Below, piece by piece: positions 11,901-22,948 of a stretch of DNA of 27,618 nucleotides (the first letter of the stretch is position 1; the number at the start of each line of letters is the position of its first letter). Origin of the DNA: Nemertoderma westbladi (Eukaryota > Xenacoelomorpha > Nemertodermatida > Nemertodermatidae); assembly GCA_032718475.1 (NCBI GenBank), contig JAUCBJ010002089.1:1-27618 (forward strand), written 5' to 3'. Both the position numbers and the translations under genes were made by a program. The notes beneath the pieces were generated by a model, which did not search any database, was not told where the DNA came from, and was given only the letters and a program-made list of their open reading frames with translations.

Positions 11901-12538
11901 CCTCCTACAGTACTGAATGTCCTCCTACAGTACTGAATGTCCTCCTACATTACTGAATGTCCTCCTACATTACATTACTGAATGTCCTCCTACATTACTG
12001 AATGTCCTCCTACATTACTGAATGTCCTCCTACATTACTGAATGTCCTCCTACATTACTGAATGTCCTCCTACATTACTGAATGTCCTCCTACATTACTG
12101 AATGTCCTCCTACATTACTGAATGTCCTCCTACATTACATTACTGAATGTCCTCCTACATTACATTACTGAATGTCCTCCTACATTACTGAATGTCCTCC
12201 TACATTACATTACTGAATGTCCTCCTACATTACTGAATGTCCTCCTACAATACTGGATGTCCTCCTACATTACTGAATGTCCTCCTACATTACTGAATGT
12301 CCTCCTACATTACTGAATGTCCTCCTACATTACTGAATGTCCTCCTACATTACTGAATGTCCTCCTACATTACTGAATGTCCTCCTACATTACTGAATGT
12401 CCTCCTACATTACTGAATGTCCTCCTACATTACTGAATGTACTCCTACAGTACTGAATGTCCTCCTACATTACTGAATGTCCTCCTACATTACTGAATGT
12501 CCTCCTACATTACGGAATGTCCTCCTACATTACTGAAT
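8921..12538 (+). repeat. 20-bp minisatellite, about 175 units
   Basis: Unit AATGTCCTCCTACATTACTG in perfect head-to-tail order for 3.6 kb. Variants recur: CTACAGTACTG, AAAGTCCACC, AATATCC, ACAATACTGGATG, and a 25-bp form with an extra ATTAC (CTACATTACATTACTG), which appears only from about 9390 on. Runs of variants recur together: the double CAGTACTG followed by AAAGTCCACC at about 9215-9290, 10340-10410 and 10690-10760, showing duplication of multi-unit blocks. Each unit holds ACATT-ACTG-AATGT, a 5-bp dyad with a 4-nt loop. The first and last units are diverged. There are no spacers, so this is not a CRISPR. Confidence 0.97.
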
Positions 12539-12892
12539 AAGTTTTGCAACATTTTTGTCCGTGACACTAATTTTTTATTATTTTATGCAAGAAATGGAAA
12601 TATTACTATATATATTTTTTAGATCGGACCTGGAACCTTACCTATAAATATTTATAGTATAAATCGCATCTGATTTTTAAGATTTTTACCTTTCAGCACC
12701 AAAAGTTTTATTACATTAGTTTATGCAAGAAATGTAAATACAAATAATGCTCTATTTCTGTAAAAGAAATCCCTTATTGTATGTATATAGTATATATACT
12801 GTAATTTTTTCTCTGGAACAAACAACGGGGACAAGATTCACCTTAAAAGAGCCCGGTGCGCAATGTACAGTATCTTACAGTAGTAATATCAT
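12539..12892. other. AT-rich spacer with a diverged direct repeat
   Basis: No gene seen. TTATGCAAGAAATG occurs at 12583-12596 and 12721-12734 with similar T-rich sequence before each, suggesting an old tandem duplication with a period near 138 bp. Confidence 0.5.
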
Positions 12893-13152
12893 GTCGCAGT
12901 GTCCGAGTGGATACGGCGTCTGAACTGCTTACACAATAGTGTTTGGTGGCGCAGGTTCGAATCCGACTAAAGGCTGTAGAAATTTCGCACTGTTGTGTCC
13001 CTAGGCAAGACACTTTAGACATTAGTGCCTACGTCAACCCTGCGGTATAATGGGAACCTGGCTTTGCTGGGGTAATGATAATAAAAGCGCTTTGAGTATG
13101 CTGAGCGTAGAAAACCGCTATATAAATAACCAATATTATTATTATTATTATT
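12893..13152 (+). mobile_element. tRNA-derived SINE with (ATT)n tail
   Basis: The head is tRNA-like, class II (Ser/Leu-type) in its D arm: A box TGTCCGAGTGG at 12900-12910 and a perfect B box GGTTCGAATCC at 12954-12964. The body has CCTAGGCAAGACACTT (13000-13015) and AAAGCGCTTTGAG (13084-13096), then CGCTATATAAATAA and an ATT repeat. As far as I recall, body motifs of this kind (GGCAAGACACTT, GCGCTTTGAG, CGCTATATAAAT) occur in SINE families of several marine invertebrates. It would be transcribed by pol III and mobilised by a LINE with a matching tail. No target-site duplication was identified, so the exact ends are approximate. Confidence 0.8.
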
Positions 13153-13317
13153 TAGGAATGTAATTACGTATTACATGAGAAACAGCTTAATGAATAGAAT
13201 AGTATCAGCAAATTTATCCGAGCTAAGAAACTGAGTTTTTCTCAATCCTGGCTGGGGTACTACAAGGAGACACATTGGCACCATTATTATTCATAATTAA
13301 TTGTACTGGATTACGCA

Positions 13318-13657
13318 ATGAGGACGGCCACAAAGGGTGAAGATCTGGGATTCACACTTCAAGAACACAGAAGTAGTAGATATCCGGCAACTACAGTCAC
13401 AGACACCGACTTTGCGGATGACATCGCCCTGCTCTCTAATACGCTAGCAGATGCACAGCTTCTACTAAATAAAGTGAAGAGGGCTGCTAAGGAGGTTGGA
13501 TTTCATATAAATGCTACAAAGACCGAATTCATGACCTTTAATGTTGATGGAAACTTGACAACCATTGATAATAATCAACTAGGGAAGGTCGATGACTTCC
13601 AGTACCTAGGATCATGGATAGAGAGTAGCAAAAAGGACATAGAAGTTAGGAAAGCAA
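13318..13657 (+). pseudogene. LINE family B reverse-transcriptase fragment, motifs C to E
   Basis: An open frame starting at an internal ATG. It shows DFADDIALL with both catalytic Asp residues (34 and 35 of this frame), KTEFMTFN, and YLGSWIESS, matching the FLGSWI block of family A. Motif B just upstream (13243-13280) is out of register with this frame because of an indel around 13295-13305. From 13658 the open frame runs into the antisense LINE A insertion, so the C-terminal residues of the longer open frame (to 13767) are not LINE B. Not functional. Confidence 0.8.
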
Positions 13658-14253
13658 CTACTACTACTACTACTAGTATCGGCATGCTGCATTGCAGCTG
13701 CATTTTTAAGAATACTGTGCCGGCTTGTCGACAAAATTGCGCCGCCACAACTCCCTATCACCCATGACATTTGCTAGATCATCCTCATCTTCAAGACCAG
13801 TGTCCTTTAAGATGCGTCTCAAGAAAGTCATGGGCTGTCCACCATGCTTATTCACTCCATAAGGCTGCAAAAGTACAAGATTATGCACTGGCTGGTCCTC
13901 ACGGCGAAAGCAATGTCCTGCAAAGCGGAGGCGAATTTGTTCTAGTGTCAAGCTTGGGGGAACCAATGAGACACCTCCAATGTTATATAGTGTCTGGTTG
14001 GAGATGTGTGCATTGTACTTGACACAATGAACCCGGCGTAGCATTCTTGTGAATGTGCCATCCAGAGATTTGGTGTCCTCAGCAGTTAGAGCCCAGCATG
14101 GACTCCCATAGAGGAGTACTGGAACTACTGCTGCTCTAAATAATCGGACCTTAAATTTCCGATTAATTCTCGGTGACTTCCAAATCCTGGAAAGCCTATT
14201 CTAGGCTGCCCATGCCTTTCCCTTACGTATTCGAAGGTCCTCACAGGTCCTCA
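13658..14253 (-). mobile_element. Nested 5'-truncated LINE family A copy, antisense
   Basis: On the - strand this is the 3' 596 bp of LINE A, corresponding to about 8215-8772 of the first copy and very similar to it. It ends in five TAG/AGT-type trinucleotides at 13658-13672 (+ strand CTACTACTACTACTA). At its 5' junction TGAGGACC is present twice (with TG between), where the other copy has it once: an extra 8-10 nt typical of imperfect second-strand joining. It keeps the sequence missing from the 7169 frame (the GHCFRRE motif). Confidence 0.9.
13706..14044 (-). pseudogene. LINE family A C-terminal fragment (112 codons)
   Basis: The C-terminal part of the LINE A protein: LRRVHCVK, then RLRFAGHCFRREDQ, HNLVLLQP, FLRRILKDTG and GDRELWRRNF before the stop. 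It is a fragment because the insertion is 5'-truncated. Its value is as an intact reference for the indels in the 7169 frame. Confidence 0.8.
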
Positions 14254-14605
14254 TAGGAAAGCAAAGGCTTGGGTAGCTCTATCAAAATGGATACCATCTG
14301 GAAATCAGATCTCTCCAGGCACCTGCAGATGAAGTTATGTTTCGCCACAGTGGAAAGTGTACTTTTATACGGGTGTGAGGCACTGACTGACTGGACACTG
14401 ACGAAATTTAACAAATAATTGATGGTTGTTACACAAGACTAATAAGGGCAGCCCTCAGCTGGAGCTGGACCAATCAGCTGGAGACAATACATGACAAACG
14501 CGGAGCTTTATGGTACAATACCACCTGTATCAACCACCCTCCGTGAACGCAGATTAAGATTTAGTGGGCACTGCTCTAGAAGTAAACATGAGGTCATACC
14601 AGATC

Positions 14606-15215
14606 TACTTTTTTAAAATTAAATTTAATTTCCATCGTGAAACAATAGTAAGTCCACAAACTCTCAGGAGTTAAAAAGTTCATTATCAAAGTTTATAAGG
14701 TTAATTACACGGGTTAAGTCGTTCGAGAGAGATATATTGTGTTTATTCCCTACGCGGATCAGTATGCCTTATGCTTATACTTAATGTCAGGATACAAAAT
14801 TTCCGGGGATTGAGGTATCAAATCACCCTCTGGGAAAAAAAACCTTAGTAAAATTAAGAAAATCTGCACTACGAATTGCTAAACTTACCTATGGTGCTCT
14901 GGGTTAGTATAAGTGCTTACGATTACTACTTATAAGTGTCTCCATCAATATGGTAAGTATTACAAACGTAATAAAATCCGAAATTCGTTGCGAATTAGAT
15001 GAGATATGGGCGTTCAAAAGTTGCATATTTTTCACCAGCAGAGGCCATTTATTATATAAAACTAGAACATTAATAACTTATAATTAATATACTAATCTAG
15101 AATCAATAATTAATAATTCAACTTGGAAAATTTCTAAACTTTTGCCAAACAACATGTGTACTAAGTTTGGTTAGATTTTATCGAGATTTGGTAGATTAAT
15201 GTTTAAAATTGGACA
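14606..15215. other. AT-rich spacer, no gene seen
   Basis: Contains GAGATATGGGCGTTCA at about 15001-15016, which recurs nearly identically (GAGATATGAGCGTTCA) near 24230, so part of this region is a dispersed repeat. CCAAAC...GTTTGG forms a short inverted repeat at about 15147-15172. Confidence 0.55.
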
Positions 15216-15219
15216 CGAC

Positions 15220-15364
15220 AGAACAACAGAACGGCAGAACAACAGAACAACAGAACGACAGAACAACAGAACGACAGAACAACAGAACAACAGAACGACA
15301 GAACAACGGAACGACAGAACAACAGAACAACAGAACAACAGAACGACAGAACAACGGAACAACA
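15220..15364 (+). repeat. 8-bp minisatellite, about 18 units
   Basis: Units AGAACAAC and AGAACGAC (plus single AGAACGGC, GGAACGAC and GGAACAAC forms) alternate. The + strand is devoid of T throughout. The Cys/Val/Leu-rich frames of the opposite strand are produced by this repeat and are not genes. Confidence 0.95.
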
Positions 15365-15445
15365 TAGACCACCCCGATTGAGATAGTGAACGTCATCATC
15401 CGGTATAGAATTTGGTCTCTTTTACGAAAGCCCTCAATGATGCCA

Positions 15446-18400
15446 GATGGGCATTTATATTTCAGTCTCACCCACTAAGGCAGAAGGAAGTGAAACTATC
15501 CACCAGTTGGGCATTTATATTTCAGTCTCACCCACTAAGGCAGAAGGAAGTGAAACTATCCACCAGTTGGGCATTTATATTTCAGTCTCACCCACTAAGG
15601 CAGAAGGAAGTGAAACTATCCACCAGTTGGGCATTTATATTTCAGTCTCACCCACTAAGGCAGAAGGAAGTGAAACTATCCACCAGTTGGGCATTTATAT
15701 TTCAGTCTCACCCAGTAAGGCAGAAGGAAGTGAAACTATCCACCAGTTGGGCATTTATATTTCAGTCTCACCCACTAAGGCATAAGGAAGTGAAACTATC
15801 CACCAGATGGGCATTTATATTGCAGTCTCACCCAATAAGGCAGAAGGAAGTGAAACTATCCACCAGTTGGGCATTTATATTTCAGTCTCACCCATTAAGG
15901 CAGAAGGAAGTGAAACTATCCACCAGTTGGGCATTTATATTTCAGTCTCACCCACTAAGGCAGAAGGAAGTGAAACTATCCACCAGTTGGGCATTTATAT
16001 TTCAGTCTCACCCAGTAAGGCAGAAGGAAGTGAAACTATCCACCAGTTGGGCATTAATATTTCAGTCTCACCCAGTAAGGCAGAAGGAAGAGAAACTATC
16101 CACCAGTTGGGCATTTATATTTCAGTCTCACCCACTAAGGCAGAAGGAAGTGAAACTATCCACCAGTTGGGCATTTATATTTCAGTCTCACCCAGTAAGG
16201 CAGAAGGAAGTGAAACTATCCACCAGTTGGGCATTAATATTTCAGTCTCACCCAGTAAGGCAGAAGGAAGAGAAACTATCCACCAGTTGGGCATTTATAT
16301 TTCAGTCTCACCCAGTAAGGCAGAAGGAAGTGAAACTATCCACCAGTTGGGCATTTATATTTCAGTCTCACCCACTAAGGCAGAAGGAAGTGAAACTATC
16401 CACCTGTTGGGCATTTATATTTCAGTCTCACCCAGTAAGGCAGAAGGAAGTGAAACTATCCACCAGTTTGGCATTTATGTTTCAGTCTCACCCAATAAGG
16501 CAGAAGGAAGTGAAACTATCCACCAGTTGAGCATTTATATTTCAGTCTCACCCACTAAGGCAGAAGGAAGTGAAACTATCCACCAGTTTGGCATTTATAT
16601 TTCAGTCTCACCCAGTAAGGCAGAAGGATGTGAAACTATCCACCAGTTGGGCATTTATATTTCAGTCTCACCCAGTAAGGCAGAAGGAAGTGAAACTATC
16701 CACCAGTTGGGCATTTATATTTCAGTCTCACCCAGTAAGGCAGAAGGAAGTGAAACTATCCACCAGTTGGGCATTAATATTTCAGTCTATCCCAGTAAGG
16801 CAGAAGGAAGTGAAACTATCCACCAGTTGGGCATTTATATTTCAGTCTCACCCAGTAAGGCAGAAGGAAGTGAAACTATCCACCAGTTGGGCATTTATAT
16901 TTCAGTCTATCCCAGTAAGACAGAAGGAAGTGAAACTATCCACCAGTTGGGCATTAATATTTCAGTCTCACCCAGTACGGAAGAAGGAAGTGAAACTATC
17001 CACCAGTTGGGCATTAATATTTCAGTCTATCCCAGTAAGGCAGAAGGAAGTGAAACTATCCACCAGTTGGGCATTTATATTTCAGTCTCACCCAGTAAGG
17101 CAGAAGGAAGTGAAACTATCCACCAGTTGGGCATTTATATTTCAGTCTATCCCAGTAAGACAGAAGGAAGTGAAACTATCCACCAGTTGGGCATTAATAT
17201 TTCAGTCTCACACAGTAAGGCAGAAGGAAGTGAAACTATCCACCAGTTGGGCATTAATATTTCAGTCTATCCCAGTAAGGCAGAAGGAAGTGAAACTATC
17301 CACCAGTTGGGCATTTATATTTCAGTCTCACCCAGTAAGGCAGAAGGAAGTGAAACTATCCACCAGTTGGGCATTTATATTTCAGTCTATCCCAGTAAGA
17401 CAGAAGGAAGTGAAACTATCCACCAGTTGGGCATTAATATTTCAGTCTCACACAGTAAGGCAGAAGGAAGTGAAACTATCCACCAGTTGGGCATTTATAT
17501 TTCAGTCTATCCCAGTAAGACAGAAGGAAGTGAAACTATCCACCAGTTGGGCATTAATATTTCAGTCTCACACAGTAAGGCAGAAGGAAGTGAAACTATC
17601 CACCAGTTGGGCATTTATATTTCAGTCTATCCCAGTAAGACAGAGGGAAGTGAAACTATCCACCAGTTGGGCATTAATATTTCAGTCTCACACAGTAAGG
17701 CAGAAGGAAGTGAAACTATCCACCAGTTGGGCATTTATATTTCAGTCTCACCCATTAAGGCAGAAGGAAGTGAAACTATCCACCAGTTGGGCATTTATAT
17801 TTCAGTCTCACCCACTAAGGCAGAAGGAAGTGAAACTATCCACCAGTTGGGCATTTATATTTCAGTCTCACCCAGTAAGGCAGAAGGAAGTGAAACTATC
17901 CACCAGTTGGGCATTAATATTTCAGTCTCACCCAGTAAGGCAGAAGGAAGAGAAACTATCCACCAGTTGGGCATTTATATTTCAGTCTCACCCACTAAGG
18001 CAGAAGGAAGTGAAACTATCCACCAGTTGGGCATTTATATTTCAGTCTCACCCAGTAAGGCAGAAGGAAGTGAAACTATCCACCAGTTGGGCATTAATAT
18101 TTCAGTCTCACCCAGTAAGGCAGAAGGAAGAGAAACTATCCACCAGTTGGGCATTTATATTTCAGTCTCACCCAGTAAGGCAGAAGGAAGTGAAACTATC
18201 CACCAGTTGGGCATTTATATTTCAGTCTCACCCACTAAGGCAGAAGGAAGTGAAACTATCCACCTGTTGGGCATTTATATTTCAGTCTCACCCAGTAAGG
18301 CAGAAGGAAGTGAAACTATCCACCAGTTTGGCATTTATGTTTCAGTCTCACCCAATAAGGCAGAAGGAAGTGAAACTATCCACCAGTTGAGCATTTATAT

Positions 18401-21400
18401 TTCAGTCTCACCCACTAAGGCAGAAGGAAGTGAAACTATCCACCAGTTTGGCATTTATATTTCAGTCTCACCCAGTAAGGCAGAAGGATGTGAAACTATC
18501 CACCAGTTGGGCATTTATATTTCAGTCTCACCCAGTAAGGCAGAAGGAAGTGAAACTATCCACCAGTTGGGCATTTATATTTCAGTCTCACCCAGTAAGG
18601 CAGAAGGAAGTGAAACTATCCACCAGTTGGGCATTAATATTTCAGTCTATCCCAGTAAGGCAGAAGGAAGTGAAACTATCCACCAGTTGGGCATTTATAT
18701 TTCAGTCTCACCCAGTAAGGCAGAAGGAAGTGAAACTATCCACCAGTTGGGCATTTATATTTCAGTCTATCCCAGTAAGACAGAAGGAAGTGAAACTATC
18801 CACCAGTTGGGCATTAATATTTCAGTCTCACCCAGTACGGAAGAAGGAAGTGAAACTATCCACCAGTTGGGCATTAATATTTCAGTCTATCCCAGTAAGG
18901 CAGAAGGAAGTGAAACTATCCACCAGTTGGGCATTTATATTTCAGTCTCACCCAGTAAGGCAGAAGGAAGTGAAACTATCCACCAGTTGGGCATTTATAT
19001 TTCAGTCTATCCCAGTAAGACAGAAGGAAGTGAAACTATCCACCAGTTGGGCATTAATATTTCAGTCTCACACAGTAAGGCAGAAGGAAGTGAAACTATC
19101 CACCAGTTGGGCATTAATATTTCAGTCTATCCCAGTAAGGCAGAAGGAAGTGAAACTATCCACCAGTTGGGCATTTATATTTCAGTCTCACCCAGTAAGG
19201 CAGAAGGAAGTGAAACTATCCACCAGTTGGGCATTTATATTTCAGTCTATCCCAGTAAGACAGAAGGAAGTGAAACTATCCACCAGTTGGGCATTAATAT
19301 TTCAGTCTCACACAGTAAGGCAGAAGGAAGTGAAACTATCCACCAGTTGGGCATTTATATTTCAGTCTATCCCAGTAAGACAGAAGGAAGTGAAACTATC
19401 CACCAGTTGGGCATTAATATTTCAGTCTCACACAGTAAGGCAGAAGGAAGTGAAACTATCCACCAGTTGGGCATTTATATTTCAGTCTATCCCAGTAAGA
19501 CAGAGGGAAGTGAAACTATCCACCAGTTGGGCATTAATATTTCAGTCTCACACAGTAAGGCAGAAGGAAGTGAAACTATCCACCAGTTGGGCATTTATAT
19601 TTCAGTCTATCCCAGTAAGACAGAAGGAAGTGAAACTATCCACCAGTTGGGCATTAATATTTCAGTCTCACACAGTAAGGCAGAAGGAAGTGAAACTATC
19701 CACCAGTTGGGCATTTATATTTCAGTCTCACCCAGTATGGCAGAGGGAAGTGAAACTATCCACCAGTTGGGCATTTATATTTCAGTCTCACCCAGTAAGG
19801 CAGAAGGAAGTGAAACTATCCACCAGTTGGGCATTTATATTTCAGTCTCACCCAGTAAGGCAGAAGGAAGTGAAACTATCCACCAGTTGGGCATTTATAT
19901 TTCAGTGTCACCCAGTAAGGCAGAAGGAAGTGAAATTATCCACCAGTTGGGCATTTATATTTCAGTCTCACCCAGTAAGACAGAAGGAAGTGAAACTATC
20001 CACTAGTTGGGCATTTTATTTCAGTCTCACGCAGTAAGGCAGAAGGAAGTGAAACTATCCACCAGTTGGTCATTTATATATATTTCAGTCTCACCCAGTA
20101 AGGCAGAAGGATGTGAAACTATCCACCAGTTGGGCATTTATATATATTTCAGTCTCACCCAGTAAGGCAGAAGGAAGGGAAACTATCCACCAGTTGGGCA
20201 TTTATATTTCAGTCTCACCCAGTAAGGCAGAAGGAAGTGAAACTATCCACCAGTTGGGCATTTATATTTCAGTCTCACCCAGTAAGGCAGAAGGAAGTGA
20301 AACTATCCACCAGTTGGGCATTTTATTTCAGTCTCACGCAGTAAGGCAGAAGGAAGTGAAACTATCCACCAGTTGGTCATTTATATATATTTCAGTCTCA
20401 CCCAGTAAGGCAGAAGGATGTGAAACTATCCACCAGTTGGGCATTTATATATATTTCAATCTCACCCAGTAAGGCAGAAGGAAGTGAAACTATCCACCAG
20501 TTGGGCATTTTATTTCAGTCTCACGCAGTAAGGCAGAAGGAAGTGAAACTATCCACCAGTTGGTCATTTATATATATTTCAGTCTCACCCAGTAAGGCAG
20601 AAGGAAGTGAAACTATCCACCAGTTGGGCATTAATATTTCAGTCTCATCCATTAAGGCAGAACGAAGTGAAACTATCCACCCGTTGGGCATTTATATTTC
20701 AGTCTCACCCACTAAGGCAGAAGGAAGTGAAACTATCCACCAGTTGGGCATTTATATTTCAGTCTCACCCACTAAGGCAGAAGGAAGTGAAACTATCCAC
20801 CAGTTGGGCATTTATATTTCAGTCTCACCCACTAAGGCAGAAGGAAGTGAAACTATCCACCAGATGGGCATTTATATTTCAGTCTCACCCAATAAGGCAG
20901 AAGGAAGTGAAACTATCCACCAGTTGGGCATTTATATTTCAGTCTCACCCATTAAGGCAGAAGGAAGTGAAACTATCCACCAGTTGGTCATTTATATATA
21001 TTTCAGTCTCACCCAGTAAGGCAGAAGGAAGTGAAACTATCCACCAGTTGGGCATTTATATATATTTCAGTCTCACCCAGCAAGGCAGAAGGAAGGGAAA
21101 CTATCCACCAGTTGTGCATTTATATTTCAGTCTCACCCAGTAAGGCAGAACGAAGTGAAACTATCCACCAGTTGGGCATTTATATATATTTCAGTCTCAC
21201 CCAGTAAGGCAGAAGGAAGTTAAACTATCCACCAGTTGGGCATTTATATATATTTCAGTCTCACCCAGTAAGGCAGAAGGAAGGGAAACTATCCACCAGT
21301 TGGGCATTTATATATATTTCAGTCTCGCCCAGTAAGGCAGAAGGAAGTGAAACTATCCACCAGTTGGGCATTTCTATATATTTCAGTCTCACCCAGGAAG

Positions 21401-22948
21401 GAAGAAGGAAGTGAAACTATCCACCAGTTGGGCATTTATATATATTTCAGTCTCACCCAGTAAGGCAGAAGGAAGGGAAACTATCCACCAGTTGGGCATT
21501 TATATATATTTCAGTCTCACCCAATAAGGCAGAAGGAAGTGAAACTATCCACCAGTTGGGCATTTATATTTCAGTCTCACCCAGTAAGACAGAAGGAAGT
21601 GAAACTATCCACCAGTTGGGCATTTATATTTCAGTCTCACCCAGTAAGACAGAAGGAAGTGAAACTATCCACCAGTTGGGCATTTATTTTCAGTCTCACC
21701 CACTAAGGCAGAAGGAAGTGAAACTATCCACCAGTTGGGCATTTATATTTCAGTCTCACCCAGTAAGACAGAAGGAAGTGAAACTATCCACCAGTTGGGC
21801 ATTTATATTTCAGTCTCACCCAGTAAGACAGAAGGAAGTGAAACTATCCACCAGTTGGGCATTTATTTTCAGTCTCACCCACTAAGGCAGAAGGAAGTGA
21901 AACTATCCACCAGTTGGGCATTTATATAATTCCAGTCTCACCCAATAAGGCAGAAGGAAGTGAAACTATCCACCAATTGGGCATTTATATTTCAGTCTCA
22001 CCCAGTAAGACAGAAGGAAGTGAAACTATCCACCAGTTGGGCATTTATATTTCAGTCTCACCCAGTAAGACAGAAGGAAGTGAAACTATCCACCAGTTGG
22101 GCATTTATATTTCAGTCTCACCCAGTAAGACAGAAGGAAGTGAAACTATCCACCAGTTGGGCATTTATATTTCAGTCTCACCCAATAAGGCAGAAGGAAG
22201 TGAAACTATCCACCAGTTGGGCATTTATATTTCAGTCTCATCCATTAAGGCAAAACGAAGTGAAACTATCCACCAGTTGGGCATTTATATTTCAGTCTCA
22301 CCCAGTAAGGCAGAAGGAAGTCAAACTATCCACCAGTTGGGCATTAATATTTCAGTCTCATCCATTAAGGTAAAACGAAGTGAAACTATCCACCAGTTGG
22401 GCATTTATATTTCAGTCTCACCCAGTAAGACAGAAGGAAGTGAAACTATCCACCAGTTGGGCATTTATATTTCAGTCTCATCCATTAAGGCAAAACGAAG
22501 TGAAACTATCCACCAGTTGGGCATTTATATTTCAGTCTCACCCAGTAAGACAGAAGGAAGTGAAACTATCCACCAGTTGGTCATTTATATATATTTCAGT
22601 CTCACCCAGTAAGGCAGAAGGAAGTGAAACTATCCACCAGTTGGGCATTTATATATATTTCAGTCTCACGCAGTAAGGCAGAAGGAAGTGAAACTATCCA
22701 CCAGTTGGGCATTTATATATATTTCAGTCTCACCCAGTAAGGCAGAAGGAAGTGAAACTATCCACCAGTTGGGCATTTATATATATTTCAGTCTCACCCA
22801 GTAAGACAGAAGGAAGTGAAACTATCCACCAGTTGGGCATTAATATTTCAGTCTCACCCAGTAAGGCAGAAGGAAGTCAAACTATCCACCAGTTGGGCAT
22901 TAATATTTCAGTCTCATCCATTAAGGCAGAACGAAGTGAAACTATCCA
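15446..22948 (+). repeat. 60-bp minisatellite, about 124 units
   Basis: A 7.5-kb head-to-tail array. The unit contains GGGCATTTATATTTCAGTCT, then CACCCACTAAGGCAG and AAGGAAGTGAAACTATCC, then ACCAGTT. Period is exactly 60 bp up to about 20010. After that, 64-bp units (TTTATATATATTTCAG) and 59-bp units (TTTATTTTCAG or TTTTATTTCAG) mix in, with local higher-order periods of 307 bp (20111 and 20418) and 179 bp (21556 and 21735). Two forward frames stay open for long distances (one of 1,399 codons, 15807-20006) because 60 is divisible by three. The common variants (ACT/AGT/ATT/AAT before AAGG; TTTATAT/TTAATAT; TCTCACC/TCTATCC; AAGGCAG/AAGACAG) change residues in both frames, so I do not call a protein. 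GGAAGTGAAAC in each unit resembles an ETS/IRF composite site. Confidence 0.97.
15837..19608 (+). repeat. 1,860-bp tandem duplication inside the 60-bp array
   Basis: The 31 consecutive units from 15841 to 17700, each with its own variant pattern, repeat in the same order from 17701 to 19560. I compared the units one by one and saw no difference. Matching continues to about 17748/19608. The duplication is thus one event of 31 units, either very recent or produced in assembly. Confidence 0.9.

Larger units (their letters stand above)
13647..14264. repeat. 11-bp target-site duplication flanking the nested LINE
   Basis: TAGGAAAGCAA at 13647-13657 and 14254-14264 is identical. The base outside differs (T versus A), so the duplication is exactly 11 bp. 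Removing the insert and one copy restores the register of LINE B, which confirms the boundaries. Confidence 0.9.
13228..14605 (+). mobile_element. LINE family B fragment, split by a nested LINE A copy
   Basis: The left half encodes motif B (FSILAGVLQGDTLAP, 13234-13280), motif C and the following blocks up to 13657. The right half resumes at 14254 with KAWVALSKM, IWKS, ESVLLYG and, near 14560, a RLRFSGHC motif. The reading register of the left half continues across the insertion at the duplicated target. The RT N-terminal half and the true 3' end are absent, and stops occur after 14400, so this is an old truncated copy. Confidence 0.85.

Noticed and set aside
12122-12316. 64-codon frame in the 20-bp array
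   Set aside because: Repeat artefact from the mix of 20- and 25-bp units.
8921-12538. CRISPR array
   Set aside because: Units are contiguous with no spacers, and the DNA is eukaryotic.
15171-15471. Cys/Val/Leu-rich minus-strand frames that look like membrane proteins
   Set aside because: They read the T-free 8-bp minisatellite backwards; hydrophobicity comes from the repeat, not from a gene.
15446-22948. Each 60-bp unit as a mini-exon (TTTATATTTCAG acceptor-like, CCAGTAAGG donor-like)
   Set aside because: Sites are weak, many units have ACTAAGG without the GT, and nothing else supports splicing.
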